This document shows positions 32,986 through 40,898 of a stretch of DNA of 40,898 nt, piece after piece (the first letter of the stretch is position 1; each line of letters opens with the position of its first letter). The notes beneath the pieces are model-generated. The model had not been told where the DNA came from. It worked only from the letters and a program-made list of their open reading frames with translations, and ran no database searches. The stretch is taken from assembly GCA_013215445.1 (NCBI GenBank), contig JABSRA010000042.1, positions 1 through 40,898 on the forward strand, written 5' to 3'. Made by a program: the position numbers and the translations under genes. The DNA is from Oceanospirillaceae bacterium. GTDB taxonomy: Bacteria > Pseudomonadota > Gammaproteobacteria > Pseudomonadales > Balneatricaceae.

Positions 32986-35244
32986 ATGCAGCAAGATTTA
33001 ATGGTCACCAAAAGGGATGGTCGGCAAGAGAAATTAGATCTAGAGAAAATTCATCGGGTAGTTATTTGGGCCGCCGAAGGATTAGATCAAGTATCACCCT
33101 CAGAAGTTGAACTTAAAGCACATATTCAATTTTTTGAAGGTATGAAAACCTCGGATATCCACGAGACATTAATTAAATCTGCCGCCGATTTGATTTCTGA
33201 ACAAACTCCTGATTACCAATTTTTAGCTGCTCGTCTGGCTATCTTTCACCTACGTAAACGCGCTTACGGTAAGTTTGAGCCGCCAACACTGTTTGCTCAT
33301 ACTCAAAAGATGGTCGCCGATGGCCGTTATGATGAGCATTTATTAGCGGACTATACCGAGCGAGAGTTCGATCAATTAGAGAAGTATATTGATCACTCGC
33401 GCGATATGAACTTTTCCTACGCAGCGGTGAAACAATTAGAAGGTAAGTACTTAGTTCAAAATAGGGTGACCGGTGAGATTTACGAGAGCCCGCAGGTACT
33501 GTATATGTTGGTGGCTGCATGTCTTTTCGCCAATCACCCACAAGAGACGCGCCTAAAGTATGTGCAGCGTTTTTACGATGCTACCTCCAACTTTAAGTTG
33601 TCGCTGCCCACGCCAATTATGGCGGGGGTTCGCACCCCAACTCGACAGTTTAGCTCTTGCGTATTAATTGAAACTGGCGATAGCCTAGACTCTATTAATG
33701 CCACCTCATCGGCCATTGTTAAATACGTGTCGCAACGTGCAGGCATAGGCATTAATGCCGGGCGCATCCGTGCACTGGGTAGTCCGATACGCGGCGGCGA
33801 AGCCTTCCATACTGGTTGTATCCCCTTTTATAAACATTTTCAAACCGCGGTTAAATCTTGTTCACAAGGGGGTGTTCGAGGAGGAGCAGCGACATTGTTC
33901 TACCCGATTTGGCATTTAGAAGTAGAATCTCTACTGGTGCTGAAAAACAATCGTGGGGTTGAAGAAAACCGAGTAAGGCATCTAGATTACGGGGTTCAAC
34001 TCAACAAGTTGATGTATCAACGGCTGATTAAGGGCGGTTTTATCACTTTATTTAGCCCTCATGAAGTACCGGGGCTCTACGATGCATTCTTTGCCGACCA
34101 AGTTGAATTTGAGCGCTTGTATGTTAAATACGAGCAGGACGAGAGTATTCGTAAGACCCGTATTAAAGCTGCTGAGCTGTTTGGTATGCTCGCGTCTGAG
34201 CGCGCCTCTACGGGACGCATTTATATTCAAAATGTTGATCACTGCAATACCCATAGTCCCTTTGATCCAAAAGTGGCGCCGATCAAACAATCAAATTTAT
34301 GTTTAGAAATTGCGCTACCGACTAAACCATTGCAGCATATCCATGATGAAGAGGGTGAAATTGCGCTCTGTACCTTATCTGCTTTCAATTTGGGAGCGCT
34401 GGAGAGCTTAGATGAGCTGCCAGAGCTTGCCGAGTTAATTGTGCGTGCGTTGGATAACTTGTTGGACTATCAAAATTATCCGATTATTGCCGCCAAGGTG
34501 TCCACGGAGAACCGACGGACCTTAGGTGTGGGTGTGACGAATTTGGCCTATTATTTAGCTAAGAACGATGTTAAATACTCGGATGGCTCGGCAAACGGGT
34601 TAGTGCATAGAACCTTTGAAGCGATCCAGTTCAATTTATTGACGGCTTCAAATCAGTTGGCGAGAGAATCGGCCCCCTGTCTTAAATTTAACGAGACAAC
34701 CTATGCGCAGGGAATTTTACCGATTGATACTTACAAGAAAGATATCGATAATTACTGCTCTGAACCGCTGCACTATGACTGGGAGACGCTGCGTAGCAAC
34801 ATCGTAAAAGATGGGTTGCGCAACAGTACTTTAATGGCATTGATGCCCTGTGAAACCTCTTCGCAAATTACTAATTCTACCAATGGTATAGAGCCTCCCA
34901 GAGGTTATGTGTCGGTTAAAGCCAGTAAAGATGGCATCTTGAAACAAGTAGTTCCCGAGTACTTAAGGCTAAAAGATAAATATGAGCTACTCTGGGATAT
35001 TCCCAATAATGAAGGTTATCTACAGTTAGTCGGTATTATGCAAAAATTTGTCGATCAGGCTATTTCCGCGAATACCAATTACGATCCTTCTAAGTTTCCG
35101 GGGGACAAGGTGCCAATGAAACAATTGTTAAAAGATTTACTCACGGCCTATAAATATGGTCTTAAAACCTTGTATTATCACAATACCAGAGATGGTGCTT
35201 CCGATGATCAATCGGTGGATGATTGCTCCTCCTGTAAATTATAA
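32986..35244 (+). CDS. nrdA: Class Ia ribonucleoside-diphosphate reductase, large subunit
   Basis: 752 residues from ATG 32986, which gives the E. coli NrdA N-terminus (MQQDLMVTKRDG) with AAAGG just upstream; a frame from 32953 would add 11 atypical residues. An N-terminal ATP-cone (about 1-95) with overall activity control is followed by the reductase barrel. RQFSSCVLI holds one of the redox-active cysteines (E. coli C225), SNLCLEIALPT the radical cysteine with its Glu, IALCTLSAFNLG the partner cysteine, and DDCSSCKL the C-terminal swinging pair. It converts ribonucleotide diphosphates to deoxy forms with NrdB. The C-terminus is followed by a hairpin before nrdB. Confidence 0.98.
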   Translation: MQQDLMVTKRDGRQEKLDLEKIHRVVIWAAEGLDQVSPSEVELKAHIQFFEGMKTSDIHETLIKSAADLISEQTPDYQFLAARLAIFHLRKRAYGKFEPPTLFAHTQKMVADGRYDEHLLADYTEREFDQLEKYIDHSRDMNFSYAAVKQLEGKYLVQNRVTGEIYESPQVLYMLVAACLFANHPQETRLKYVQRFYDATSNFKLSLPTPIMAGVRTPTRQFSSCVLIETGDSLDSINATSSAIVKYVSQRAGIGINAGRIRALGSPIRGGEAFHTGCIPFYKHFQTAVKSCSQGGVRGGAATLFYPIWHLEVESLLVLKNNRGVEENRVRHLDYGVQLNKLMYQRLIKGGFITLFSPHEVPGLYDAFFADQVEFERLYVKYEQDESIRKTRIKAAELFGMLASERASTGRIYIQNVDHCNTHSPFDPKVAPIKQSNLCLEIALPTKPLQHIHDEEGEIALCTLSAFNLGALESLDELPELAELIVRALDNLLDYQNYPIIAAKVSTENRRTLGVGVTNLAYYLAKNDVKYSDGSANGLVHRTFEAIQFNLLTASNQLARESAPCLKFNETTYAQGILPIDTYKKDIDNYCSEPLHYDWETLRSNIVKDGLRNSTLMALMPCETSSQITNSTNGIEPPRGYVSVKASKDGILKQVVPEYLRLKDKYELLWDIPNNEGYLQLVGIMQKFVDQAISANTNYDPSKFPGDKVPMKQLLKDLLTAYKYGLKTLYYHNTRDGASDDQSVDDCSSCKL

Positions 35245-35248
35245 TTCA

Positions 35249-35276
35249 GCGCCCGCGCATGCGGGCGTCTGTTTTT
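35249..35276 (+). terminator. Hairpin between nrdA and nrdB (attenuator)
   Basis: CGCCCGC (35250-35256) pairs with GCGGGCG (35261-35267), loop GCAT, followed by TCTGTTTTT. The GC-rich stem plus T-run could stop a share of transcripts, lowering nrdB relative to nrdA, or stabilise the nrdA 3' end. Confidence 0.65.
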
Positions 35277-35324
35277 GAATCCTTAGCTTATTATTAATTT
35301 AACAACGTTTTACGGCAGTAACCC

Positions 35325-36455
35325 ATGGCTTATACCACTTTTAATGCAAATCAATTCGACTCTACTAAAGAACCCATGTTTTTTGGGCAAAACGTCAATG
35401 TGGCTCGTTACGATAAACAAAAGTATCCTATCTTTGAAAAGTTAATCGAAAAACAATTGTCTTTCTTCTGGCGCCCTGAAGAGGTTGATTTAGCCTCAGA
35501 TAGAAAAGATTTCATTGATATGCCAGAACACGAAAAGCATATCTTCTTGAGTAATCTTAAATACCAGACGCTATTAGACTCAGTGCAAGGACGCTCGCCA
35601 AACGTGGCTTTTTTGCCGATAGTCTCTATCCCTGAGCTTGAGACTTGGCTTGAGACTTGGGCGTTTAGCGAGACAGTACACTCTCGCTCTTATACCCATA
35701 TTATCCGTAATATTGTCAACGACCCCTCGGTTATATTCGATGAAATAGTGACCAATCCAGAGATAATTAAACGCGCTCAATCTGTCACTAAGCTATACGA
35801 TGAACTTATTCATTTAGTCTGTGTGCAGAATGTCCATGGTTATGGGGTGCACAATATTGACGGCATTAAATATGATTGCACCTTGTGGAATTTGAAGTGT
35901 AAAGTTTATTTGACCATGGTCTCAGTGAATGTCTTGGAAGCGATTCGTTTTTACGTCAGCTTTGCCTGTTCATTCGCCTTTGCCGAACGCGCAATTATGG
36001 AAGGTAATGCCAAGATAATCAAACTGATAGCCCGTGATGAGGCGCTGCATTTAACCGGCACCCAAAGTATCTTGAATACCTTGGCATCAGGTGTTGATGA
36101 CGCTGAGTTTAAAGAGGTGGCGGTGGCTTGTCGCGATGAGGCGATTGCGCTGTTCGCCGAAGCTGCTGAGCAGGAGAAAGAGTGGGCCAGCTATCTGTTT
36201 CGCGAGGGCTCAATGATCGGTCTCAATGCACAGATACTCAGTGATTATGTCGAGTACATTACCAACGTTCGCCTGAAGGCTGTAGGCTTTGAAGAATTGT
36301 TCCCGGTTAGGCCCAACCCACTTCCCTGGATGAATTCTTGGCTCAGTAGTGATAACGTTCAAGTGGCACCGCAAGAATCAGAGATAAGCTCTTACTTGGT
36401 CGGTCAAATAGATAGCTCACTCGAAGATGGTGACTTTGACGACTTTGATTTTTGA
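35325..36455 (+). CDS. nrdB: Class Ia ribonucleoside-diphosphate reductase, small subunit
   Basis: A 376-residue ferritin-like diiron protein, E. coli NrdB length. [19 protein letters not shown] supplies a Glu, a His and the radical tyrosine (E. coli E115, H118, Y122). [23 protein letters not shown] and [12 protein letters not shown] supply the other ligands. The C-terminal tail ends [10 protein letters not shown]...DDFDF, which docks NrdA. The [20 protein letters not shown] start matches family members. The stop overlaps the TTG start of the ferredoxin gene. Confidence 0.98.
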   Translation: MAYTTFNANQFDSTKEPMFFGQNVNVARYDKQKYPIFEKLIEKQLSFFWRPEEVDLASDRKDFIDMPEHEKHIFLSNLKYQTLLDSVQGRSPNVAFLPIVSIPELETWLETWAFSETVHSRSYTHIIRNIVNDPSVIFDEIVTNPEIIKRAQSVTKLYDELIHLVCVQNVHGYGVHNIDGIKYDCTLWNLKCKVYLTMVSVNVLEAIRFYVSFACSFAFAERAIMEGNAKIIKLIARDEALHLTGTQSILNTLASGVDDAEFKEVAVACRDEAIALFAEAAEQEKEWASYLFREGSMIGLNAQILSDYVEYITNVRLKAVGFEELFPVRPNPLPWMNSWLSSDNVQVAPQESEISSYLVGQIDSSLEDGDFDDFDF

Positions 36456-36733
36456 GTAAGGAAAAGCCTGTTGCGGGAATTCCCCGGATTAAGCTGGGCA
36501 ATCATACCTTCTATTATCAGTATGAACCCAGCTTGTTAGATGCATTAGAGACACAGGAGATCCAAGCGCCCTATAGTTGCAGAGCCGGATACTGTGGTAG
36601 TTGCAAGGTGCGTTTATTAGAGGGTGAGGTGAGCTATACCGATGAGGGTATGGTTGACTTACAAGCTGATGAAATACTTACTTGTATCTGTATCCCAGCA
36701 ACTCATATTGAAATTGAACTACCTGATGACTAA
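36452..36733 (+). CDS. yfaE: [2Fe-2S] ferredoxin for NrdB maintenance (YfaE-like)
   Basis: A 93-residue plant-type ferredoxin. Cluster cysteines are in [16 protein letters not shown] (CX4CX2C) and the fourth in EILTCICIP. YfaE-type ferredoxins rebuild the NrdB diiron-tyrosyl cofactor. The start is TTG 36452, whose TG is shared with the nrdB TGA, so translation is coupled. The location after nrdB is the main evidence for its partner. Confidence 0.88.
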   Translation: MSKEKPVAGIPRIKLGNHTFYYQYEPSLLDALETQEIQAPYSCRAGYCGSCKVRLLEGEVSYTDEGMVDLQADEILTCICIPATHIEIELPDD

Positions 36734-36903
36734 GCTTATCAGCCATCTTAAAGAGGATGTTGTGAGCCTATTGCGCTCAATAATACCGCGTTAAAATTTG
36801 CATCACTCCTCAAGCAGCGGGGGTATACTTGTCTCCGCTATGTCATCTGTTTTTGCTTGCCTTGTTATCTATCTAGCCCTGTTACGACGGCCTCTGAAGA
36901 GGG

Positions 36904-37866
36904 CTAGTTACAGTTGAGTATGGTAGCTTGATTACGCCCGTTTGTCTTGGATTGGTAGAGTGCTCTGTCTGCCATGTCTATCCATTGGTCATGACTTTTG
37001 AAACTATCATCAATTTGAGTGATACCAAAGCTCAAGGTGATGCTGATTTCATGGTGGTCATGAATGAATGGTGTCTTGGCAAGTTCCTCTTGTAACCCCT
37101 GAGCTAGCGTTAGTGCCATTTCTGTGGTGGTATCGAGTAACAGTATGCCGAATTCTTCACCGCCATAGCGACCGATTATATCGGTGGTGCGATATTGAGT
37201 TTTCAATAGTTTACCGAGCGCACGTAATACAGTGTCTCCTCCCTGGTGCCCATAGATATCATTTACTTTTTTGAAATGGTCAATGTCTAGCATGATGAGT
37301 ACCGAGGATGAGCGGTTGCGTGAGTAGCGTTGAAACTCCTCATGTAACCTTTGCTCCCAGTAACCACGGTTGAAAATTTGGGTCAGCGAATCTATTTGAT
37401 TGGCAAGTTTTAGTGCTTGATTAGTTCTCTCTTGGGTTATTTGTGCCCAGGCGGCTTCCGTGACATCGTAAATCACAATCGCGATATGATCCACAGCATT
37501 ATCTGCGTTTAGCAGTGGCATAATGCGAATGTTTTGGTACATAAATGGCGATTGACTAGTGATGGGCCGATAACAATTCATTTTAAATAAATAGGGGCGT
37601 TGTTGCCAGATAATGGACATTGAACTCTGTAAGGTCATCACTGATTCGAATTTCCGGCGCAGGTAGTCTTGGGCCAAATTGGGGCAAACTTCAAAGAGTG
37701 GCTTGTCCAGGGCATCTTGAGACTCTATCGCCATGTGGTTGGCCATAAAGCTGTTCCATAATTTAATCTCAAGCTGGTTATTAATGACAATAACACCGGC
37801 ATCTAAAAATTGCAGTACGTCTAAATACTGACGAGACTCAAATTGTGATTGGCTTAAAGTGACCAT
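36904..37866 (-). CDS. PAS-GGDEF diguanylate cyclase
   Basis: A 320-residue soluble protein. A PAS domain spans about residues 10-135 (QFLDAGVIVINNQLEIKLWN), with a short helix linking to a GGDEF domain (about 160-320). The active loop is GGEEF (GRYGGEEFGILLL, near residue 235), competent for making cyclic di-GMP. An RxxD inhibitory site (RTTD) lies five residues before it, so product feedback is expected. DIDHFKKVNDIYGHQGGD is intact. The gene overlaps the upstream response-regulator gene by 13 bases, so the two are translationally coupled and probably act as a phosphorelay-to-cyclic-di-GMP module. Confidence 0.92.
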   Translation of the reverse strand: MVTLSQSQFESRQYLDVLQFLDAGVIVINNQLEIKLWNSFMANHMAIESQDALDKPLFEVCPNLAQDYLRRKFESVMTLQSSMSIIWQQRPYLFKMNCYRPITSQSPFMYQNIRIMPLLNADNAVDHIAIVIYDVTEAAWAQITQERTNQALKLANQIDSLTQIFNRGYWEQRLHEEFQRYSRNRSSSVLIMLDIDHFKKVNDIYGHQGGDTVLRALGKLLKTQYRTTDIIGRYGGEEFGILLLDTTTEMALTLAQGLQEELAKTPFIHDHHEISITLSFGITQIDDSFKSHDQWIDMADRALYQSKTNGRNQATILNCN

Positions 37867-38873
37867 GAGAACAGCTCCGAACGTTGGTTCATAGGCTCAA
37901 TGGATTCAAGCGTGAAAATCAGTAGCAAATCACAGAAAATATTATGAGAGGGGATGCTGTAGGTGACAGTTATGGTCAGTATATCCGGCATACCATTGGA
38001 TTTTATTAAGTGCTCCAATTCTCGCTCGCTGTCTAGGAAAGAGGGCACGCCCTGGTTGATTTGTGGGATGCCAATTTGTTGAAAAAAGGTTTTCAAAAAT
38101 GAGCTACTCAACAGGCCAGCTAAATCGACCAATATATCTTGTTCCAGATCGGCGTTTATTTCTGATGAAAAACCGAGCAGCTGGGAGATGTGTGGTAAAC
38201 CACTTTTGTCGATAATTAAGATCGATTCACCGGAAATTCCCTCACCGACAAAACCTTGGCTGATCGTTGCGGTAAAGCCTGCATCACCGGTGCCATTAAT
38301 AATCATATAAAGATCGGCATTGGTGATGAAATTGACTTCGGGAATTGACAGGCTGATGAAAGTATCTAAGAGTATAGAGAGCCTTTCTGCCGCTCTACCC
38401 ATGGCTATATTTGCGGTTTCCTGCAGGCGCTCTTGCTGAGTCAATAAAATACTGATTGCAGGATCGTTTGCCGCAGATTGCTCTGTCGATAGTTTGGTTA
38501 GTTGTTGCAGAAGCCCTAATTTATCGATGACTTTGTGCAGTGTCTCAGTACTAATTGGCTTGCTAATAAAGTCCAGCGCGCCGAGTGCAGTCACCTTTTT
38601 TAAGGCTTTTTCTTGGATGTCGCCTGAGACCACTATTACCATAGTGGGTAAACCTTGTTCTCGGATACGCTGTAAAACTTGATAGCCATCCAAAATTGGC
38701 ATATTCAAATCAAGAAAGAGTAATTCAGCACGGCCACTGCGAATGGACTCAAGCGCCTTTTCGCCATTATCGACGATGGTTATTTGAGCATTCCAAGATC
38801 GTATTGCCAGAGAGAGCTGTCGTTGTGCCAATCGAGAATCATCGCAAATTGTTATTTTTAGAGGCTGATTCAA
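37854..38873 (-). CDS. Response regulator with CheC-like domain
   Basis: 339 residues. An N-terminal receiver has the acidic pair DD at 11-12, phosphoacceptor D55 in LLFLDLNMPILDGYQV and a conserved Lys in DFISKPIS. After a linker, a CheC/CheX-type domain (about residues 150-330) begins QETANIAMGRAAERLSILL, matching the first CheC active helix with its E-x2-N pair, and continues LSIPEVNFI. The second helix reads VDLAGLLSSSFL, with Asp and Gly where CheC has Glu and Asn, so only one phosphatase site may work. It may dephosphorylate itself or another regulator. It precedes the diguanylate cyclase, to which its output probably couples. Confidence 0.85.
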   Translation of the reverse strand: MNQPLKITICDDSRLAQRQLSLAIRSWNAQITIVDNGEKALESIRSGRAELLFLDLNMPILDGYQVLQRIREQGLPTMVIVVSGDIQEKALKKVTALGALDFISKPISTETLHKVIDKLGLLQQLTKLSTEQSAANDPAISILLTQQERLQETANIAMGRAAERLSILLDTFISLSIPEVNFITNADLYMIINGTGDAGFTATISQGFVGEGISGESILIIDKSGLPHISQLLGFSSEINADLEQDILVDLAGLLSSSFLKTFFQQIGIPQINQGVPSFLDSERELEHLIKSNGMPDILTITVTYSIPSHNIFCDLLLIFTLESIEPMNQRSELFSWSL

Positions 38874-39029
38874 AGGTGTCTTCTTTATCGTTTATTAGGT
38901 GTGTGACATTTTAGGCAGAGATTGTCTAAAAATCAAACAAATCAGCAGCTTGAAATGAGAAAATGGCTTAACCAGTAATGATTTAGGCTTTTATCCAGAG
39001 AAAATCAAAGTCGCTTAATTTACAGTACA

Positions 39030-39734
39030 TTATTCAGGGTGTTCAGCGGGGAGTATTTTCACTGGTTCTACCTTGGCTTGCAGCTTTGTTTGGTATTTTG
39101 CGTAATTTTGATCAATCAAATTTTTAAGCGCAATCAGCAGACCTAAACCAACAAAAGCACCTGGGGGTAAAATGGCAAACAAAAAGCCCACGTAATCGTC
39201 AAAGACGACAACTTTCCAGTGCAGGGCAACGTCGCCAAAGAGTAGGTGCATATCTGCGAACAGAGTACCAGCGCCGAGTATTTCGCGGATGCCACCGAGT
39301 AGTACTAGCACGATGGTAAAACCAAGACCCATGATAAAACCGTCGTAGAAGGATGCGCTCACCGAGTTTTTTGCCGCAAATGCCTCCGCCCGTCCCATAA
39401 TGATACAGTTGGTGACTATCAGCGGGATAAATATGCCCAATATCAAATACAGCTCGTAGGTGAGCGCCTGCATCGCCAATTCGATAGAGGTCACCAGTGC
39501 GGCAATGATCATCACGTAGATGGGCAGTCTGACCGCCTTGGGAATGAAGTTGCGAAACAGTGAAACGGCAAAATTAGAGCCAATTAATACCAGCATGCTG
39601 GCTATGCCTAAGCTGAGCGCATTCACCACTGAAGCGGTGACCGCTAACAGTGGGCATAATCCTAACAGTTGCACAATGGCGGGGTTGTTTGTCCACAGGC
39701 CGTTTACCGTGATGGCGCGATAATCAGTGCTCAT
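39030..39734 (-). CDS. rsxE: Rnf/Rsx electron transport complex subunit E
   Basis: 234 residues from ATG 39734 ([19 protein letters not shown] is the family start); a longer frame upstream is only overlap with rsxG. Six hydrophobic segments are visible, with [43 protein letters not shown] (conserved cysteine region) and [18 protein letters not shown]. RsxE is one of the two symmetric core membrane subunits of the complex that couples NADH/ferredoxin redox to ion flow, or that keeps SoxR reduced. It overlaps rsxG by 11 bases. Confidence 0.96.
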   Translation of the reverse strand: MSTDYRAITVNGLWTNNPAIVQLLGLCPLLAVTASVVNALSLGIASMLVLIGSNFAVSLFRNFIPKAVRLPIYVMIIAALVTSIELAMQALTYELYLILGIFIPLIVTNCIIMGRAEAFAAKNSVSASFYDGFIMGLGFTIVLVLLGGIREILGAGTLFADMHLLFGDVALHWKVVVFDDYVGFLFAILPPGAFVGLGLLIALKNLIDQNYAKYQTKLQAKVEPVKILPAEHPE

Positions 39735-40359
39735 TATGCTGCTCCTGTAGCGCTGGCTTAAACAGCACGTTACGATTGAGAATGACATAGTCTAAGGTTT
39801 TACCGACGGCATTCACCACCGCCCGCGGGGTGATGGTTGCCCCCGTGAACTGATCAAATCGGCCGCCGTCTTTTTTGACCGCCCAGTCTTGATCGGAAAG
39901 TTTCTTCTTGTTATTAAAATCGAGTATCCAAGAGGACTTTTTTAACTCTAATTTATCCCCGAGTCCCGGCGTTTCGGTGTGAGTGATTACACGGACACCG
40001 GCAATACTGGTATCGGCATTGACACCGACCAGTATATCAATATTTCCAGAGTAGCCCGCTTGAGTCTGCACTGGGAAAACAATGGTGACCACCTGGTCTT
40101 TGAGTGTAGCGACGTGTGCCTTAATGGGGGTGCGATAACCAAAGGCGCTGCCATTCAGGGTAATAGTCTGAGCAAATACATCATTATCAGTCTTAGTAGT
40201 ACCGATGATTTCTTGTAGTTTGGCTGATTTTTGCTGGCGAATATTCTCTTCAATAGGCGCTTTGGTTAGCACATAAGTGGTGGCGATTAATGCCGCCGTC
40301 AAGGCGGCGAAAATGGCGATGCCAAACGCATTGACCTTTAGTGATTCTGACATTTCCAC
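39724..40359 (-). CDS. rsxG: Rnf/Rsx electron transport complex subunit G
   Basis: 211 residues. One N-terminal membrane helix ([20 protein letters not shown]) precedes a periplasmic FMN domain. The flavin-attachment stretch is [14 protein letters not shown], with the covalently modified threonine in the final Thr of GAT. Start: GTG 40359 has AGGAG eight bases upstream, which favours it over the ATG at 40353. The GTG overlaps the rsxD stop, so translation is coupled. Confidence 0.94.
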   Translation of the reverse strand: MEMSESLKVNAFGIAIFAALTAALIATTYVLTKAPIEENIRQQKSAKLQEIIGTTKTDNDVFAQTITLNGSAFGYRTPIKAHVATLKDQVVTIVFPVQTQAGYSGNIDILVGVNADTSIAGVRVITHTETPGLGDKLELKKSSWILDFNNKKKLSDQDWAVKKDGGRFDQFTGATITPRAVVNAVGKTLDYVILNRNVLFKPALQEQHNEH

Positions 40360-40898
40360 TAGTGCTGCTCCTTATTCGAGTTGCCGGTCTTGGCTCGTTT
40401 GTGACCGTAGCTGCGCGGTTGAGTATATTGATCGATAAAGGGAGCACATAAATTCATCAACATCACGGCGAAGGCCATGGCATCTGGGTAGTTTCCCCAA
40501 GTGCGCACACAATAGATCAAGATACCGATGCCCGCGGCGAAAATTATTTTACCCCGGTTGCTGGTCGCGCTTGAGACAGGGTCTGTCACAATAAAAAAAG
40601 CGCCTAGCATGGTGGCGCCAGTCGTCAGGTGAACCAGAGGGGCTGCATAGTTGTCTGGGTCTATGGCGAAAAAAATGGCAGAGATGGCCGCGAGGGTTAT
40701 CAGTAGGGTAATGGGTGCATGCCAAGTAAATATGTTTCGATAGATTAAGAAAATACCCCCGACAAAGTAGCACAAGCTAACCGCGTACCAAGCGCCGACG
40801 GTACTCATAACACTGCTGCTCTGCCAAACTTCTTCAGTGGTCAAACCATTGCGATGCTTGAGAATGTCTAACGGGGTGGCTCCCGAAAAACTGTCGAT
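40359..40898 (-). CDS. rsxD: Rnf/Rsx electron transport complex subunit D, C-terminal part
   Basis: The frame runs from the right edge of the window to TAG 40359-40361, 179 residues; the N-terminus lies outside. The first residues in view include FSGATPLD, the flavin-attachment motif of RsxD/RnfD with its FMN-bound threonine, and several membrane helices follow (ITLLITLAAISAIFFAI, TTGATMLGAFFIVTDPVSSA, IIFAAGIGILIYCVRTWG, AMAFAVMLMNLCAPFID). It is the subunit carrying flavin in the membrane. Order rsxD-G-E is the usual one. Confidence 0.95.
   Translation of the reverse strand: MDSFSGATPLDILKHRNGLTTEEVWQSSSVMSTVGAWYAVSLCYFVGGIFLIYRNIFTWHAPITLLITLAAISAIFFAIDPDNYAAPLVHLTTGATMLGAFFIVTDPVSSATSNRGKIIFAAGIGILIYCVRTWGNYPDAMAFAVMLMNLCAPFIDQYTQPRSYGHKRAKTGNSNKEQH

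Overview
The window is a gene-dense chromosomal segment of a gammaproteobacterium. It carries several neighbourhoods typical of that class: gpmI with divergent rhodanese-grxC-secB; envC-ctpA-divergent polysaccharide deacetylase; typA next to glnA-glnL-glnG; nrdA-nrdB-ferredoxin; and rsxD-G-E. Moderate GC, AT-rich intergenic DNA, a complete gamma-butyrobetaine/carnitine degradation set and proteins resembling those of Cellvibrionales/Alteromonadales-type bacteria suggest a marine heterotroph. That lineage guess is inference. No insertion sequence, phage or CRISPR array was seen.

Layout. 1-1271: an open frame of unknown identity entering from the left edge, a Crp/Fnr-type regulator, and a decayed glyoxalase/VOC-family gene. 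1295-7076: a gamma-butyrobetaine to carnitine to glycine betaine module, with a GlxA/CdhR-type regulator, a beta-keto acid cleavage enzyme (CdhC type), a fused carnitine dehydrogenase/betainyl-CoA thioesterase (CdhA+CdhB type), a second CdhR paralogue, and a convergent gamma-butyrobetaine dioxygenase. 7247-11053: a HisA of the eukaryotic (yeast HIS6) type, a YbdL/YafV transaminase plus omega-amidase pair, and a PhnA-like zinc-ribbon protein. 11170-17618: typA, then the nitrogen regulon core glnA-glnL-glnG, with a recognisable sigma-54 promoter and NtrC sites. 17773-26173: trmL, an M14 peptidase, secB/grxC/rhodanese, gpmI, envC, ctpA and a polysaccharide deacetylase.

26572-31837: a DUF4139 protein beside a membrane-anchored degenerate kinase/formylglycine-generating-enzyme-like fusion, then kdsA, a HugZ-like protein and a DUF2788 protein behind tRNA-Tyr. 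31973-32985 is a 1-kb AT-rich gap holding a stable-RNA-type promoter for the tRNA and a self-contained 29-residue ORF with an ideal ribosome binding site and its own terminator. 32986-36733: class Ia ribonucleotide reductase with its ferredoxin. 36904-38873: a response regulator-CheC protein coupled to a PAS-GGDEF diguanylate cyclase. 39030-40898: the rsxE, rsxG and partial rsxD genes of the Rnf/Rsx electron-transport complex.

The most unusual items are the eukaryotic-type HisA, the two CdhR paralogues around a fused carnitine gene, the pseudokinase-FGE/DUF4139 pair with both signature active sites missing, the small hydrophobic ORF near 32255 whose ribosome binding site can be paired away, and a very long intergenic hairpin near 25275. 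Nothing here clearly amounts to a new defence or mobile system.
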